Positions 1 to 6,573 of a stretch of DNA of 6,573 nt are shown one piece after another (the first letter of the stretch is position 1; every line of letters begins with the position of its first letter). The notes beneath the pieces are model-generated. The model was not told where the DNA came from and did no database searches. It was given only the letters and a program-made list of their open reading frames with translations. Both the position numbers and the translations under genes were made by a program. Source of the DNA: Rubrivivax sp. (GTDB lineage: Bacteria > Pseudomonadota > Gammaproteobacteria > Burkholderiales > Burkholderiaceae); NCBI GenBank assembly GCA_004211235.1, contig SEEY01000220.1, positions 1 through 6,573 of the forward strand, written 5' to 3'.

Positions 1-232
1 CGGGCAGGGCCTCGGCGTCGGCCAGCAGGCGGCTCAGCGGCAGGCCGTGGGCGCGCGCCAGGCGCGACAGCAGCGTGGCGGTCGGGCTGGTCTCGGCGCG
101 CTCCAGACGGGACAACGTCGCGCGGCTCACACCGCTCTGCGTCGCGAGTTCGTCCAGCGACCAGCCGGCGGCCAGGCGCAAGGCCAGCAGGCGCTCGGCA
201 AGCTGGCGCTCGAACTGACCGTCCTCGCTCAT
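1..232 (-). CDS. XRE-family helix-turn-helix transcriptional regulator (N-terminal part; runs off the left edge)
   Basis: Translating the minus strand from the ATG at 232 gives MSEDGQFERQLAERLLALRL followed by a textbook Cro/C1-type HTH: a GWSLDELATQSGVS segment (first and turn helices), then SRATLSRLERAETSPT (recognition helix and the 'LS..E.G.ssPt' signature), then LLSRLARAHGLPLSRLL. The frame stays open to base 1, so about 77 residues are visible and the C-terminus is missing. Many proteins of this layout continue into a cupin-type sensory domain, but that part is outside the window. An in-frame ATG at 253 would add MREEFSD. I prefer 232 because the protein starts more typically there and a purine-rich AGAAGAA lies just upstream, while nothing like a ribosome site precedes 253. 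It is divergent from the transporter gene 30 bp away, the usual arrangement of a local regulator and its target. The family call is firm; the target and ligand are inferred or unknown. Confidence 0.88.
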   Translation of the reverse strand, partial: MSEDGQFERQLAERLLALRLAAGWSLDELATQSGVSRATLSRLERAETSPTATLLSRLARAHGLPLSRLLADAEALP

Positions 233-264
233 ATCGGAGAATTCTTCTCTCATACGGGAATATG
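229..264. promoter_or_regulatory. Divergent regulator/transporter intergenic region with candidate operator repeats
   Basis: This short gap must hold at least part of the control signals for both divergent genes. It contains an imperfect direct repeat, TCATATCGGAGAAT at 229-242 and TCATACGGGAAT at 250-261. The copies start exactly 21 bp apart, about two helical turns. Between and around them are the 8-bp palindrome AGAATTCT (238-245), the inverted repeat GAGAA-ttc-TTCTC (237-249) and CATA-cgggaa-TATG (251-264). HTH regulators of this type often bind such sites next to their own gene. No convincing -35/-10 pair could be assigned on either strand, so the operator role is an inference. Confidence 0.35.
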
Positions 265-1206
265 CTAGCGCAAATGAAGGATCACCCCACCGCTCCGCTT
301 GTTGCCGCGCTCATCGTCGTGCTGACCTGGGGCCTGAACTTCCCGCTGCAGAAGGCGCTGTTCGGCGAGGTCGGGCCCGTGGCTTTCCTCGGGCTGCGCT
401 ACCTGCTCGTGCCCTTTTGCGCCGTCGCGTTGCTGTGCTGGCGTTTCGGTGTGCGCTGGCCGCGGCTGGACCGTGGCGAGGCCTGGCCGCTGGTGCGGCT
501 GACGCTGATCGGCCAGGGCCTGCACCTGCTGCTGTCTACCCTCGGCATGCAGGGTTCCACGGCCTTCAGCGCCAGCGTGCTGCTGGCCTGCGGGCCGGTG
601 TTCACGCTGTTGATCCTGCGTTTCAGCGGCGTCGAGAAGCTGTCACGCGGGCAGGTTGCGGGTGTCGTGACGGCGGCCAGCGGCGCGCTGCTGTTCACGT
701 CCGACAAGCTGCTCGCCGCAGACTGGCACGCCGGCCTTGGCGACCTCACCTTGCTCGCCGCCGCTGCGTTGTTCAGTTATTACACCGTCGCCAGCAAGCC
801 GCTGATCCAGCATCACGGCGGCGTGACGGTGCTGGGCTACGGCAGCCTGATCTGCACGCTGCCGATGCTGGCCTGGTGCGCGCCGTCGCTGGCGTCGCTG
901 GAATGGGCCGCGCAGCCGGCGTGGGTCTGGAGCGGCACCGCCTGGCAGGTCGTCGGCGGCGGCTTCATCGGCTGGCTGGCCTGGGGCTGGGCCAACGAGC
1001 GGCGCGGCGTGGCCCGCACGGCACCGTTGATCTACCTGATGCCGCTGGTGGCCGGCCTCACCGCCTGGGCCTGGGGCGGCGAGCAGTTCACCGCGCCCAA
1101 GCTGCTGGGCGCCGGCATCATCCTCGCCGGCGTCGCCCTCGCCCAGTTCAGCCCCGCGCGGACTTCGCCTCCAGCACATCCGCCACCGCCAACGCCGTCA
1201 TGTTGA
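262..1206 (+). CDS. EamA/DMT-superfamily permease (drug/metabolite transporter type)
   Basis: The 314-residue protein is almost wholly hydrophobic, with about ten predicted membrane helices arranged as two EamA repeats. The first repeat opens with LIVVLTWGLNFPLQKAL (residues 17-33), the conserved W-G-x-N-F start of DMT transporters, followed by AFLGLRYLL with its conserved Arg (46). The second repeat ends in the typical IYLMPLVAGLTAWAWGGE and LLGAGIILAGVAL segments (257-274, 281-293). Such proteins sit in the inner membrane and usually export amino acids, metabolites or drugs; the substrate cannot be read from sequence. The start could be ATG 262 or ATG 274 (MKDHPTAPL); neither has a clear ribosome site. 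After the last helix the protein carries an odd Pro-rich tail (residues 299-314) encoded antisense to the end of maeB, overlapping that gene by 59 bp. The divergent XRE regulator probably controls it. Confidence 0.9.
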   Translation: MLAQMKDHPTAPLVAALIVVLTWGLNFPLQKALFGEVGPVAFLGLRYLLVPFCAVALLCWRFGVRWPRLDRGEAWPLVRLTLIGQGLHLLLSTLGMQGSTAFSASVLLACGPVFTLLILRFSGVEKLSRGQVAGVVTAASGALLFTSDKLLAADWHAGLGDLTLLAAAALFSYYTVASKPLIQHHGGVTVLGYGSLICTLPMLAWCAPSLASLEWAAQPAWVWSGTAWQVVGGGFIGWLAWGWANERRGVARTAPLIYLMPLVAGLTAWAWGGEQFTAPKLLGAGIILAGVALAQFSPARTSPPAHPPPPTPSC

Positions 1207-3475
1207 CGATGCGGCGCACGGTCGCCGACGGCGTCAGGATGTGCACGGGTGCAGCAGCACCCAGCAGGATGGGGCCGATGGTGACGCCCTGGCTGGCGCT
1301 GATCTTCAGCACGTTGAACAGGATGTTGGCGGCGTCCAGCGTCGGCAGCACGAGCAGGTTGGCCGCGCCGCTGAGCTTGCTGTCGGGCAGGAAGGCCTGA
1401 CGCACGCTCTCAGACAGCGCCGCGTCGCCGTGCATCTCGCCGTCGCACTCGACCTCGGGGTGTTGCGCCGCGAACAGCTCGTGGGCGCGGCGCATCTTCA
1501 GCGCCGACGGGCGCGTGCTGGAGCCGAACATCGAGTGACTGACTAAGGCCAGCTTGGGCGGCAGGCCGAAGCGGCGCAGCTCGTCCGCGGCCATCGCGGC
1601 GATGTCGGCGAGCTCCTCCGCCGTCGGCTCGTCGTTCACGAAGGTGTCGGTGATGAACAGCGTCATCTTGTCGAGCACGAGGGCATTCATCGCCGCGAAC
1701 TGGCGCACGCCGGCGCGCAGCCCCACCAGGTCCTTCACCTGCTCCAGGTGGCGGTCGAAGCGGCCAACCATGCCGCAGATCATCGCGTCCGCGTCGCCCA
1801 GCTCGATGGCCAGCGCGCCGATGGCCGTGTTGGAGCGCCGCACGGCCGACTTGGCCATCTCGGGCGTCACGCCGTTGCGCTTCATGCGCGCGTGGTACGC
1901 CTCCCAGTAGAGGCGGAAGCGCGGGTCGTCCTCGGGGTCGATGACGGCGACGTCATCACCGAGCTTCAGGCGCAGGCCGGCGCGCTGGATGCGCGCTTCC
2001 AGCACCGCGGGGCGGCCGATCAGCGTCGGCCTGGCGATGCCTTCATCCAGCGCCACCTGCACCGCGCGCAGCACGCGCTCGTCTTCGCCTTCGGCATAGA
2101 TGACGCGGGCCGGTGCGGCCTTGGCGGCCGAGAACACCGGCCGCATGAACATGCCGGTCTGGTAGACGAAGCGCTCCAGAGACTGGCGGTAGGCGGCCAG
2201 GTCTTCCACTGGCCGCGTGGCCACGCCGTCTGCCGCCGCAGCCGCCGCGACCGCGGGCGCGATGCGCAGGATCAGCCGGGCGTCAAAGGGCTTGGGGATC
2301 AGGTATTCCGGCCCGAACGCCAGCTCCTGGCCGGCGTAGGCCGCAGCCACTTCGTCGCTCGTCTCGGCCTTCGCCAACGCCGCGATCTCGCGCACGCACG
2401 CCAGCTTCATGCCCTCGGTGATCTTGGTGGCGCCGCAGTCCAGCGCGCCGCGGAAGATGTAGGGGAAGCACAGGACGTTGTTGACCTGGTTCGGGTAGTC
2501 GGAACGACCCGTGGCGATGATGCAGTCCGGCCGCACGGCCTTGGCCAGCTCCGGGCGGATCTCCGGCTCGGGGTTGGCGAGCGCCAGGATGATGGGCTGC
2601 GTGCCCATGGTCTTGACCATCTCGGCCGTCAGCACGCCGGCCGCCGAGCAGCCGAGGAAGACGTCAGCACCGTCGACCACATCGGCCAGCGTGCGTGCCT
2701 TCGTCAACTGGCAATAGCGCTGCTTGGACTCGTCCAGCCTGCCAGCCTTGGCATCCTCGCGTTCGCTCTGGATGACGCCGCGCGAGTCGCAGACGAAGAC
2801 GTTCTCGCGCTTGACGCCCAGGCCCACCATCACGTCCAGGCAGGCGATCGCCGCGGCACCCGCACCCGACACCGCGACCTTGACCTTGGCGATGTCCTTG
2901 CCCACCAGCTCCAGCCCGTTCAGCAGCGCGGCCGACGAGATGATGGCCGTGCCATGCTGGTCGTCATGGAAGACCGGGATGTTCATGCGCTTGGACAGCT
3001 CGCGCTCGATGTAGAAGCACTCCGGCGCCTTGATGTCCTCGAGGTTGATGCCGCCCAGCGTCGGCTCCATGGCGGCAATGATGTCGACGAGCTTGTCCGG
3101 GTCGCGCTCGGCCAGTTCGATGTCGAACACGTCGATGCCGGCGAACTTCTTGAACAGGCAGCCCTTGCCCTCCATGACCGGCTTGGCCGCCAGCGGGCCG
3201 ATGTCGCCCAGGCCCAGCACGGCTGTGCCGTTGGTGATGACGCCCACCAGGTTGCCGCGTGACGTGAACTCGGCCGCGAGCGACGGATCCCGCTCGATGT
3301 CCAGGCAGGGATAGGCGACGCCCGGCGAATAGGCCAGCGACAGGTCGCGCTGGTTGGAGAGGGCCTTGGTCGGCGTGATCGAAATCTTGCCGCGCGTCGG
3401 GCTGCGGTGATAGTCGAGCGCAGCCTCGCGCAGGGCGGCTTCGGCCGGGGACAGGGGGGCGTTGTTCTTTTCCAT
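1148..3475 (-). CDS. maeB: NADP-dependent malic enzyme, MaeB type (malic enzyme plus phosphotransacetylase-like domain)
   Basis: This 775-residue cytoplasmic enzyme decarboxylates L-malate oxidatively to pyruvate and CO2, making NADPH, and links the TCA cycle to pyruvate and biosynthesis. The N-terminal malic domain shows [12 protein letters not shown] (47-58, catalytic Tyr49), [12 protein letters not shown] (82-93), the LAAKP Lys98, the metal ligands in [11 protein letters not shown] (Glu146, Asp147) and FHDDQHGTA (Asp172). The Rossmann fold follows with [13 protein letters not shown] (202-214), and ANPEPEI and [11 protein letters not shown] complete the domain. From about residue 440 to the end there is a phosphotransacetylase-like domain ([55 protein letters not shown]). 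In E. coli MaeB this domain is linked to allosteric control by acetyl-CoA. Length fits the E. coli protein (759), with about ten extra N-terminal residues. No domain is broken. NADP preference is assigned by family. The gene follows the cyclase by 76 bp and overlaps the convergent transporter at its 3' end. Confidence 0.97.
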   Translation of the reverse strand: MEKNNAPLSPAEAALREAALDYHRSPTRGKISITPTKALSNQRDLSLAYSPGVAYPCLDIERDPSLAAEFTSRGNLVGVITNGTAVLGLGDIGPLAAKPVMEGKGCLFKKFAGIDVFDIELAERDPDKLVDIIAAMEPTLGGINLEDIKAPECFYIERELSKRMNIPVFHDDQHGTAIISSAALLNGLELVGKDIAKVKVAVSGAGAAAIACLDVMVGLGVKRENVFVCDSRGVIQSEREDAKAGRLDESKQRYCQLTKARTLADVVDGADVFLGCSAAGVLTAEMVKTMGTQPIILALANPEPEIRPELAKAVRPDCIIATGRSDYPNQVNNVLCFPYIFRGALDCGATKITEGMKLACVREIAALAKAETSDEVAAAYAGQELAFGPEYLIPKPFDARLILRIAPAVAAAAAADGVATRPVEDLAAYRQSLERFVYQTGMFMRPVFSAAKAAPARVIYAEGEDERVLRAVQVALDEGIARPTLIGRPAVLEARIQRAGLRLKLGDDVAVIDPEDDPRFRLYWEAYHARMKRNGVTPEMAKSAVRRSNTAIGALAIELGDADAMICGMVGRFDRHLEQVKDLVGLRAGVRQFAAMNALVLDKMTLFITDTFVNDEPTAEELADIAAMAADELRRFGLPPKLALVSHSMFGSSTRPSALKMRRAHELFAAQHPEVECDGEMHGDAALSESVRQAFLPDSKLSGAANLLVLPTLDAANILFNVLKISASQGVTIGPILLGAAAPVHILTPSATVRRIVNMTALAVADVLEAKSARG

Positions 3476-3479
3476 GGCA

Positions 3480-3503
3480 GCGGGTTTCTACAGGGGAACC
3501 CGC
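3480..3503 (-). promoter_or_regulatory. Inverted repeat in the maeB leader, just upstream of the start codon
   Basis: GCGGGTT at 3480-3486 is the exact inverse of AACCCGC at 3497-3503, giving a 7-bp stem with a 10-base loop that can close further with wobble pairs. On the maeB message the hairpin ends only four bases before the ATG, where a Shine-Dalgarno sequence would be expected, and none is visible. It may hinder ribosome access, act as a protein-binding site, or be fortuitous in such GC-rich DNA. It lacks a U-run, so it is not a standard terminator. Confidence 0.3.
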
Positions 3504-3525
3504 AAGGTTACGCCGCGTTTCACCG

Positions 3526-3539
3526 CCTGCCGATGCAGG
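3526..3539 (-). terminator. Weak hairpin just after the cyclase stop codon
   Basis: CCTGC (3526-3530), a four-base loop and GCAGG (3535-3539) form a 5-bp stem starting 12 bases past the cyclase TAG. There is no T-run after it on the minus strand, so it is at best a weak or factor-assisted stop or an mRNA 3'-end stabiliser. Read-through into maeB remains possible. Confidence 0.15.
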
Positions 3540-3551
3540 TTTCTTGGCGAT

Positions 3552-4808
3552 CTATGCCGAAGCCGATATCACCCGGTCCCGGCCCGCTCGCTTGGCGCGG
3601 TACATGGCCTGGTCGGCCTCGCGCATGGCTGCGTCCATCGCGGCCTCGTCGTCCGCCTGGGCGACACCCCAGCTTGCCGTGACGCTGAGCCTTGCGGGCC
3701 ACGGCGTCCGGGCCAGCACCTGGCGCAACCGCTCGGCCACGGCCACGGCCTCTTCGGCAGGCGTCTGCGGCATGACGATGACGAACTCCTCACCCCCCCA
3801 GCGTGCGAGCAGGTCGTCGCGCGGCAGGTTGGCGCGCAGCGTCTGCGCGAGCATCGTCAGCACCTGGTCGCCGATCTCGTGGCCGAAATCGTCGTTGATG
3901 CGCTTGAAATGGTCGGCGTCCACAAAGACGACCGACAGTGGAAAGGTCAACTCGCCCTGGGCGCGCAGCAACAGCTCCAGCGCCCGGCTCAGGCCCTCGC
4001 GGTTGGCCACCTGGGTGAGCGGATCGCTCAACGCCAGTTTTTCCAGCGCGAGCGAGTGCTTCACCGAGCGCCGCAGCCGCCCGTGCACCAAGCGGCTTTC
4101 CCAGACGAGATAGCCCAGCAGGGTGAACATCCACAGGGCGACGAGGCCGAGGCGAAAGGTCTCGGGCGGCACCCAGTTGCCGATGAGTTCGGCGCGATCC
4201 AGCCGGATCACATGCTGCCCGGGCCCCACCTGGCCCCCGGTCGCAAGGCTGAAGACGCGAACGTGATCGAGCTGCGGGCCCATCAGCGGCACGGGCAGCG
4301 GATGGCTCTGCGCCCACCAGGAGCTGACCATGAACTGGGACAGCCGGAATTCGACCGGCACAGGCTGCGCGCCCGGTGAAAACACCACTTCGTGCGGCTT
4401 GAGGTTGATGCCGCCATTGGCGCGCCCGTAGCCCGCATCGAAGTTGCGCAGGAACACGCGCACCTGGGCCGCGCTGCCGTCGAGCGTCGGCCCTTCGGCG
4501 TGCAGCCACAGCCGCAGGTGGCTGAACGGTGTCAGGTCGAGGTCGCCCTCGCGCATCTCGATCTGCATCTCGCAGAAGGGCCACTCGTAGCCGGCGCGGA
4601 TCTCGCAGGTCATGGTGGTCACACCATCGGCGCCCTTGTGCAACGTGGCCTTGCTCGCCCCGCCGCTGCCGCTGTCGTCGATCGTGTAGAGGTTCTGCGC
4701 GCCGCCCTGGCCGTCGAGCACGAAGCGGCGCGTCATCCAGTGTTCGTTGGCGTAAAGCCCCAACAACGTCGTGACGACGAGCACCCCCAATAACCACCGC
4801 AACACCAT
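3552..4808 (-). CDS. Membrane-anchored diguanylate cyclase with periplasmic sensor domain and C-terminal GGDEF domain
   Basis: The 418-residue protein makes c-di-GMP from two GTP. Residues 4-20 (RWLLGVLVVTTLLGLYA) form the first membrane helix and 218-238 (around LGLVALWMFTLLGYLVW) the second. The roughly 195 residues between them should be periplasmic. That segment is beta-rich, has two cysteines (68 and 79, in TCEIRAGYEWPFCE) that could form a disulfide, and motifs such as VFLRNFDAGYGRANGG and VSSWWAQ. It resembles galactose-binding or CBM-like jelly-roll domains, though I cannot confirm the family. A short linker (ALEKLALSDPLTQVANREGL) leads to the GGDEF domain. This has FVDADHFKRINDDFGHEIGD (metal ligand Asp297, substrate residues Asn305 and Asp306), the active site WGGEEF (337-342) and a closing ADQAMYRAKRAGRDRV. 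The catalytic residues look intact. The usual inhibitory RxxD is not in register: Pro329-Arg330-Asp331-Asp332 stands there. The gene lies 128 bp after the GH9 gene and 76 bp before maeB on the same strand. Confidence 0.94.
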   Translation of the reverse strand: MVLRWLLGVLVVTTLLGLYANEHWMTRRFVLDGQGGAQNLYTIDDSGSGGASKATLHKGADGVTTMTCEIRAGYEWPFCEMQIEMREGDLDLTPFSHLRLWLHAEGPTLDGSAAQVRVFLRNFDAGYGRANGGINLKPHEVVFSPGAQPVPVEFRLSQFMVSSWWAQSHPLPVPLMGPQLDHVRVFSLATGGQVGPGQHVIRLDRAELIGNWVPPETFRLGLVALWMFTLLGYLVWESRLVHGRLRRSVKHSLALEKLALSDPLTQVANREGLSRALELLLRAQGELTFPLSVVFVDADHFKRINDDFGHEIGDQVLTMLAQTLRANLPRDDLLARWGGEEFVIVMPQTPAEEAVAVAERLRQVLARTPWPARLSVTASWGVAQADDEAAMDAAMREADQAMYRAKRAGRDRVISASA

Positions 4809-4936
4809 GCGGCGATTGTTCCGGCTGCAGGGCCGCCCGCCGCTGCTGAGGGGGCGGCACGCAGACCGCGTGCGTGAAATCGGGCCGCGCGCTGCAATGA
4901 AGATGTATCAGGCGGCCGCGCGCGTCACCGCCGTCG
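4809..4936 (-). other. Intergenic leader of the cyclase gene with two potential hairpins
   Basis: These 128 bases separate the GH9 stop codon from the cyclase start. GCCGCCC (4832-4838) pairs with GGGCGGC (4852-4858) over a 13-base loop, and GCACGC (4857-4862) pairs with GCGTGC (4868-4873) over 5 bases. The two stems share two bases and so cannot both be complete. Neither is followed by a T-run, so they are not standard intrinsic terminators for GH9. A 10-bp direct repeat GGCCGCGCGC occurs at 4883-4892 and 4914-4923. No promoter could be assigned with confidence. Confidence 0.25.
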
Positions 4937-6360
4937 TCACCGGGCCTTGTTCTCGGCCTGCACCGCCAGCGTGAGGAACATGAAGTTCGTCTCGCCGCCA
5001 CCCATCACGTATTCGGTCTGCTGCCAGAAGAAGGGCCAGACCTTCAGCTCCGGCAGGTCCGGGCGGATCAGGGCCGTGCCCGAGATCACGCCGCCGGGGA
5101 TGTGCGACCAGTCCGCGCGGTTGACGCCGTAGGCCACCGTGGCCGACTGCGCGCCGACGCCCGACACGAAGGACGAGGTGTTGGCGCCGGGGTGCACACC
5201 GAGCACGAAGTTCAGCGCATCGTGGATGGCGTCGGTCGTCGTCAGCTGCGGCCAGCCCTTGTGGAAGAAGTACTGGTGGACGCCGAACTCCTGGATCGTC
5301 CAGCCGGCGCCCCAGATGTCCGGCTTGTAGGGCACGCCGTAGGGCGACTCCGTGCGGGCGCGCGCCCTCACCTGCTCCTGGTGCTGCCGGACAGCAGAGC
5401 CGATGGCGTCGAGGAATGCCTTGTCGTCGATGTGCTTCAGCACGCGGCCGATGGGCCAGCCCGCCTGGGCGATGTGGCTGACGATCTCGCCCTGCAGCCC
5501 CACCAGTTCGGTCACATAACGCTTGTCCTGGGTGGTGAGGATTAGCTCTGCCAGCGCCCAGGCCCTGCCCTGCACGCGCTTGGCCCGCGGTGCGGCCTTG
5601 GTGTAGAGGTCGATGGCCGCGGCCAGGGCGTCGCGCGACATCTCCGGGTTGTAGCTGCGCAGCACGCGCGAAGCCGCCGCCAGGCCGGCCGCGGTCTCGA
5701 TCTCGCGGTCCGGGTTGTCTTCGGTGAACACCCAGCGGTCGTCGGCATCGCCGGAGTGGTCGTTCTTCAGCTCGCCGGGCTTGAGCGCCGGGTCGTAGGG
5801 CCGGCCGTCGGTCTGCGAGGCCGCGTCGCCCAGCAGCACGTACTGGCGCAGGTTCACATCGATGATGCCGCGGAAGGTGCGGCCCATGGCCTTGTAGCCG
5901 TTCAGCACGCTGAGCAGGCCGTGCTCGATCTGCTGCAGCGCATCGTTGCGGCCGTCGGGCTGGTGGATCTCGACGACATGCTTCGCCTGGTCGATGGTCG
6001 TGGCGTCGTAGTCCAGGCCGAACTCCTCGACCATCGCGGACAGCAGCCACACCGTCTTCATCGTCGACTCGATGCGCATGTCGTAGTCGCCGGCGTCATG
6101 CCAGTTGCCGACGTTCAGGCCCGGCACGCGGTCGCCGGGCTGGAAGCTGGTCAGCGTCGACGGCCCCGACAGATAGCCGTCGTAGTGGTTGAGGTTGACG
6201 GGCGCCATGCGCGCGTCGTCCATGTGGTCCAGGCCATGCCAGACGCGGTATTTCTCGTTGACGCGCATGTGGCACATCTGCACCGGCAGGAAGTACTCGA
6301 GCGTCGGCTGCCACACGCCGCGGTCGAACACGTCCGCGCCGATCCTGAAGGCGTGGCTGG
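4937..6360 (-). CDS. Glycoside hydrolase family 9 (cellulase-type) protein, 5' end missing
   Basis: About 475 residues match a GH9 endoglucanase-type enzyme, which cleaves beta-1,4-glucan by inversion. The start of the match is SHAFRIGADVFDRGVW, the usual end of the small Ig-like domain before the catalytic (alpha/alpha)6 barrel. It continues with FLPVQMCHMRVNEKYRVWHG, the catalytic VGNWHDAGDYDMR (the two Asp of DAGD at 6095-6097 and 6086-6088), NFVLGVHPGANTSSFVSGVG, and near the C-terminus EYVMGGGETNFMF, whose Glu (4991-4993) is the likely proton donor. The C-terminus is natural (AENKAR, TGA at 4937-4939). Upstream of about 6353-6360 the homology ends: the signal peptide and most of the Ig-like domain are absent, and the DNA belongs to another gene on the opposite strand. 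The frame stays open to an ATG at 6565, but those roughly 68 extra residues are Cys/Arg/Ser-rich antisense sequence. As it stands the gene has no credible start or export signal. The family call is strong; the exact substrate is not known. Confidence 0.88.
6351..6360. other. Breakpoint joining two 5'-truncated genes head to head
   Basis: The ten bases GCGTGGCTGG can be read both ways. On the minus strand they lie in GH9 codons for S-H-A, just before FRIGADV. On the plus strand they give A-W-L, just before DLPPTQRP of the phosphodiesterase. Homology to each family begins here and runs away from the other. The breakpoint is therefore placed within or next to these bases, possibly with microhomology. 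It may be a genomic rearrangement or an assembly or amplification chimera. Confidence 0.65.
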
Positions 6361-6573
6361 ACTTGCCGCCCACGCAACGGCCGCGCCTGGTCACCTTGTA
6401 CCTGGAGCAGTACGACGTGGCCTCGCATGCGGCCGGCATGCATTCGGCGCAGGCGATGCAGGCACTGGCCACGGTGGATGCCGGGCTGGCGCGCTTGCGC
6501 GACGGACTGCGCGCGCGCGGGCTCGGCGACAGCGTGGACCTGATCGTGCTGTCCGACCACGGCATGTCGGATG
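6351..6573 (+). CDS. Nucleotide pyrophosphatase/phosphodiesterase (alkaline phosphatase superfamily), internal fragment
   Basis: In the plus frame starting at 6351 the translation begins AWLDLPPTQRPRLVTLYLEQ and goes on YDVASHAAGMHS, then ALATVDAGLARLRDGL, ending DLIVLSDHGMSD at the window edge. This is the core of a type I phosphodiesterase/nucleotide pyrophosphatase (ENPP-like) domain. The Asp and His of YDVASH and the Asp-His of SDHGM are metal ligands. The 43-residue distance from the first His to the SDH Asp equals that which I recall for the Xanthomonas NPP (His214 to Asp257). Such enzymes are usually exported and hydrolyse nucleotide or other phosphodiesters. The N-terminal half, with its signal peptide, first metal ligand and nucleophilic Thr, is absent because the sequence switches to the GH9 gene. 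The 3' part lies beyond the window. There is no plausible start codon for it, so this is a fragment whose state in the genome depends on whether the junction is real. Confidence 0.82.

Noticed and set aside
417..1400. A 327-codon plus-strand open frame overlapping the transporter
   Set aside because: It is Arg/Ala-rich, shows no motif and is shifted relative to the clear EamA membrane-helix pattern.
1748..3262. A 504-codon open frame on the plus strand
   Set aside because: It lies wholly antisense to maeB, whose motifs are unmistakable. The translation is His/Arg/Gln/Ala-rich low-complexity sequence typical of shadow frames in GC-rich DNA.
4883..4923. 10-bp direct repeat GGCCGCGCGC, 31 bp apart
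   Set aside because: It is short and made only of G and C in GC-rich DNA; chance is the simplest explanation and no insertion-like structure surrounds it.
3790..6050. Long alternative minus-strand frames (3790-5001 and 4908-6050)
   Set aside because: Both are Arg/Pro-rich out-of-frame translations of the cyclase and GH9 genes, whose catalytic motifs lie in other frames.
6425..6441. Two GCATGC palindromes separated by five bases
   Set aside because: They fall in conserved phosphodiesterase codons (S-H-A-A-G-M-H) and are explained by the coding sequence.
1..6573. Defence system, prophage, CRISPR or transposon
   Set aside because: No regularly spaced repeats, transposase, integrase, nuclease or phage motif was found in any credible reading frame; the genes are ordinary metabolic, signalling and transport functions.

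Overview
The window is GC-rich DNA with densely packed genes and G/C-ending codons. It looks like a chromosomal stretch from a proteobacterium, most plausibly a betaproteobacterium of the Burkholderiales; this placement rests on composition and protein style only. No mobile element, CRISPR array, tRNA or rRNA is visible.

Layout from left to right. The left edge holds the N-terminal part of an XRE-family helix-turn-helix regulator on the minus strand. About 30 bp away, an EamA/DMT-family ten-helix transporter is read divergently on the plus strand; the short gap carries a 21-bp-spaced imperfect direct repeat that may be an operator. The transporter's 3' end runs 59 bp into the convergent gene maeB, a full-length NADP-type malic enzyme with a C-terminal phosphotransacetylase-like domain. 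Upstream of maeB on the same strand are a membrane-anchored GGDEF diguanylate cyclase with a large periplasmic domain and then a glycoside hydrolase family 9 (cellulase-type) gene. The minus-strand order of transcription is GH9, cyclase, maeB, with gaps of 128 and 76 bp.

Right end. The GH9 homology stops abruptly near 6353-6360. At the same place a clear piece of a nucleotide pyrophosphatase/phosphodiesterase (alkaline phosphatase superfamily) begins on the plus strand, already deep inside its domain. Both genes lack their 5' ends and are joined head to head, so this is either a real rearrangement or a chimeric assembly or library junction. The GH9 reading frame continues through the junction to an ATG at 6565, but those roughly 68 residues are antisense translation of the phosphodiesterase and should not be taken as a real N-terminus.

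How the genes may work together. The regulator probably controls the divergent transporter. MaeB supplies pyruvate and NADPH from malate and is metabolically separate from its neighbours. The cyclase has a periplasmic, probably beta-sandwich domain next to a GH9 glucanase, which suggests that glucan sensing may be coupled to c-di-GMP; this is a hypothesis. I see no convincing wholly new system. The junction at 6353-6360 is the most unusual feature.
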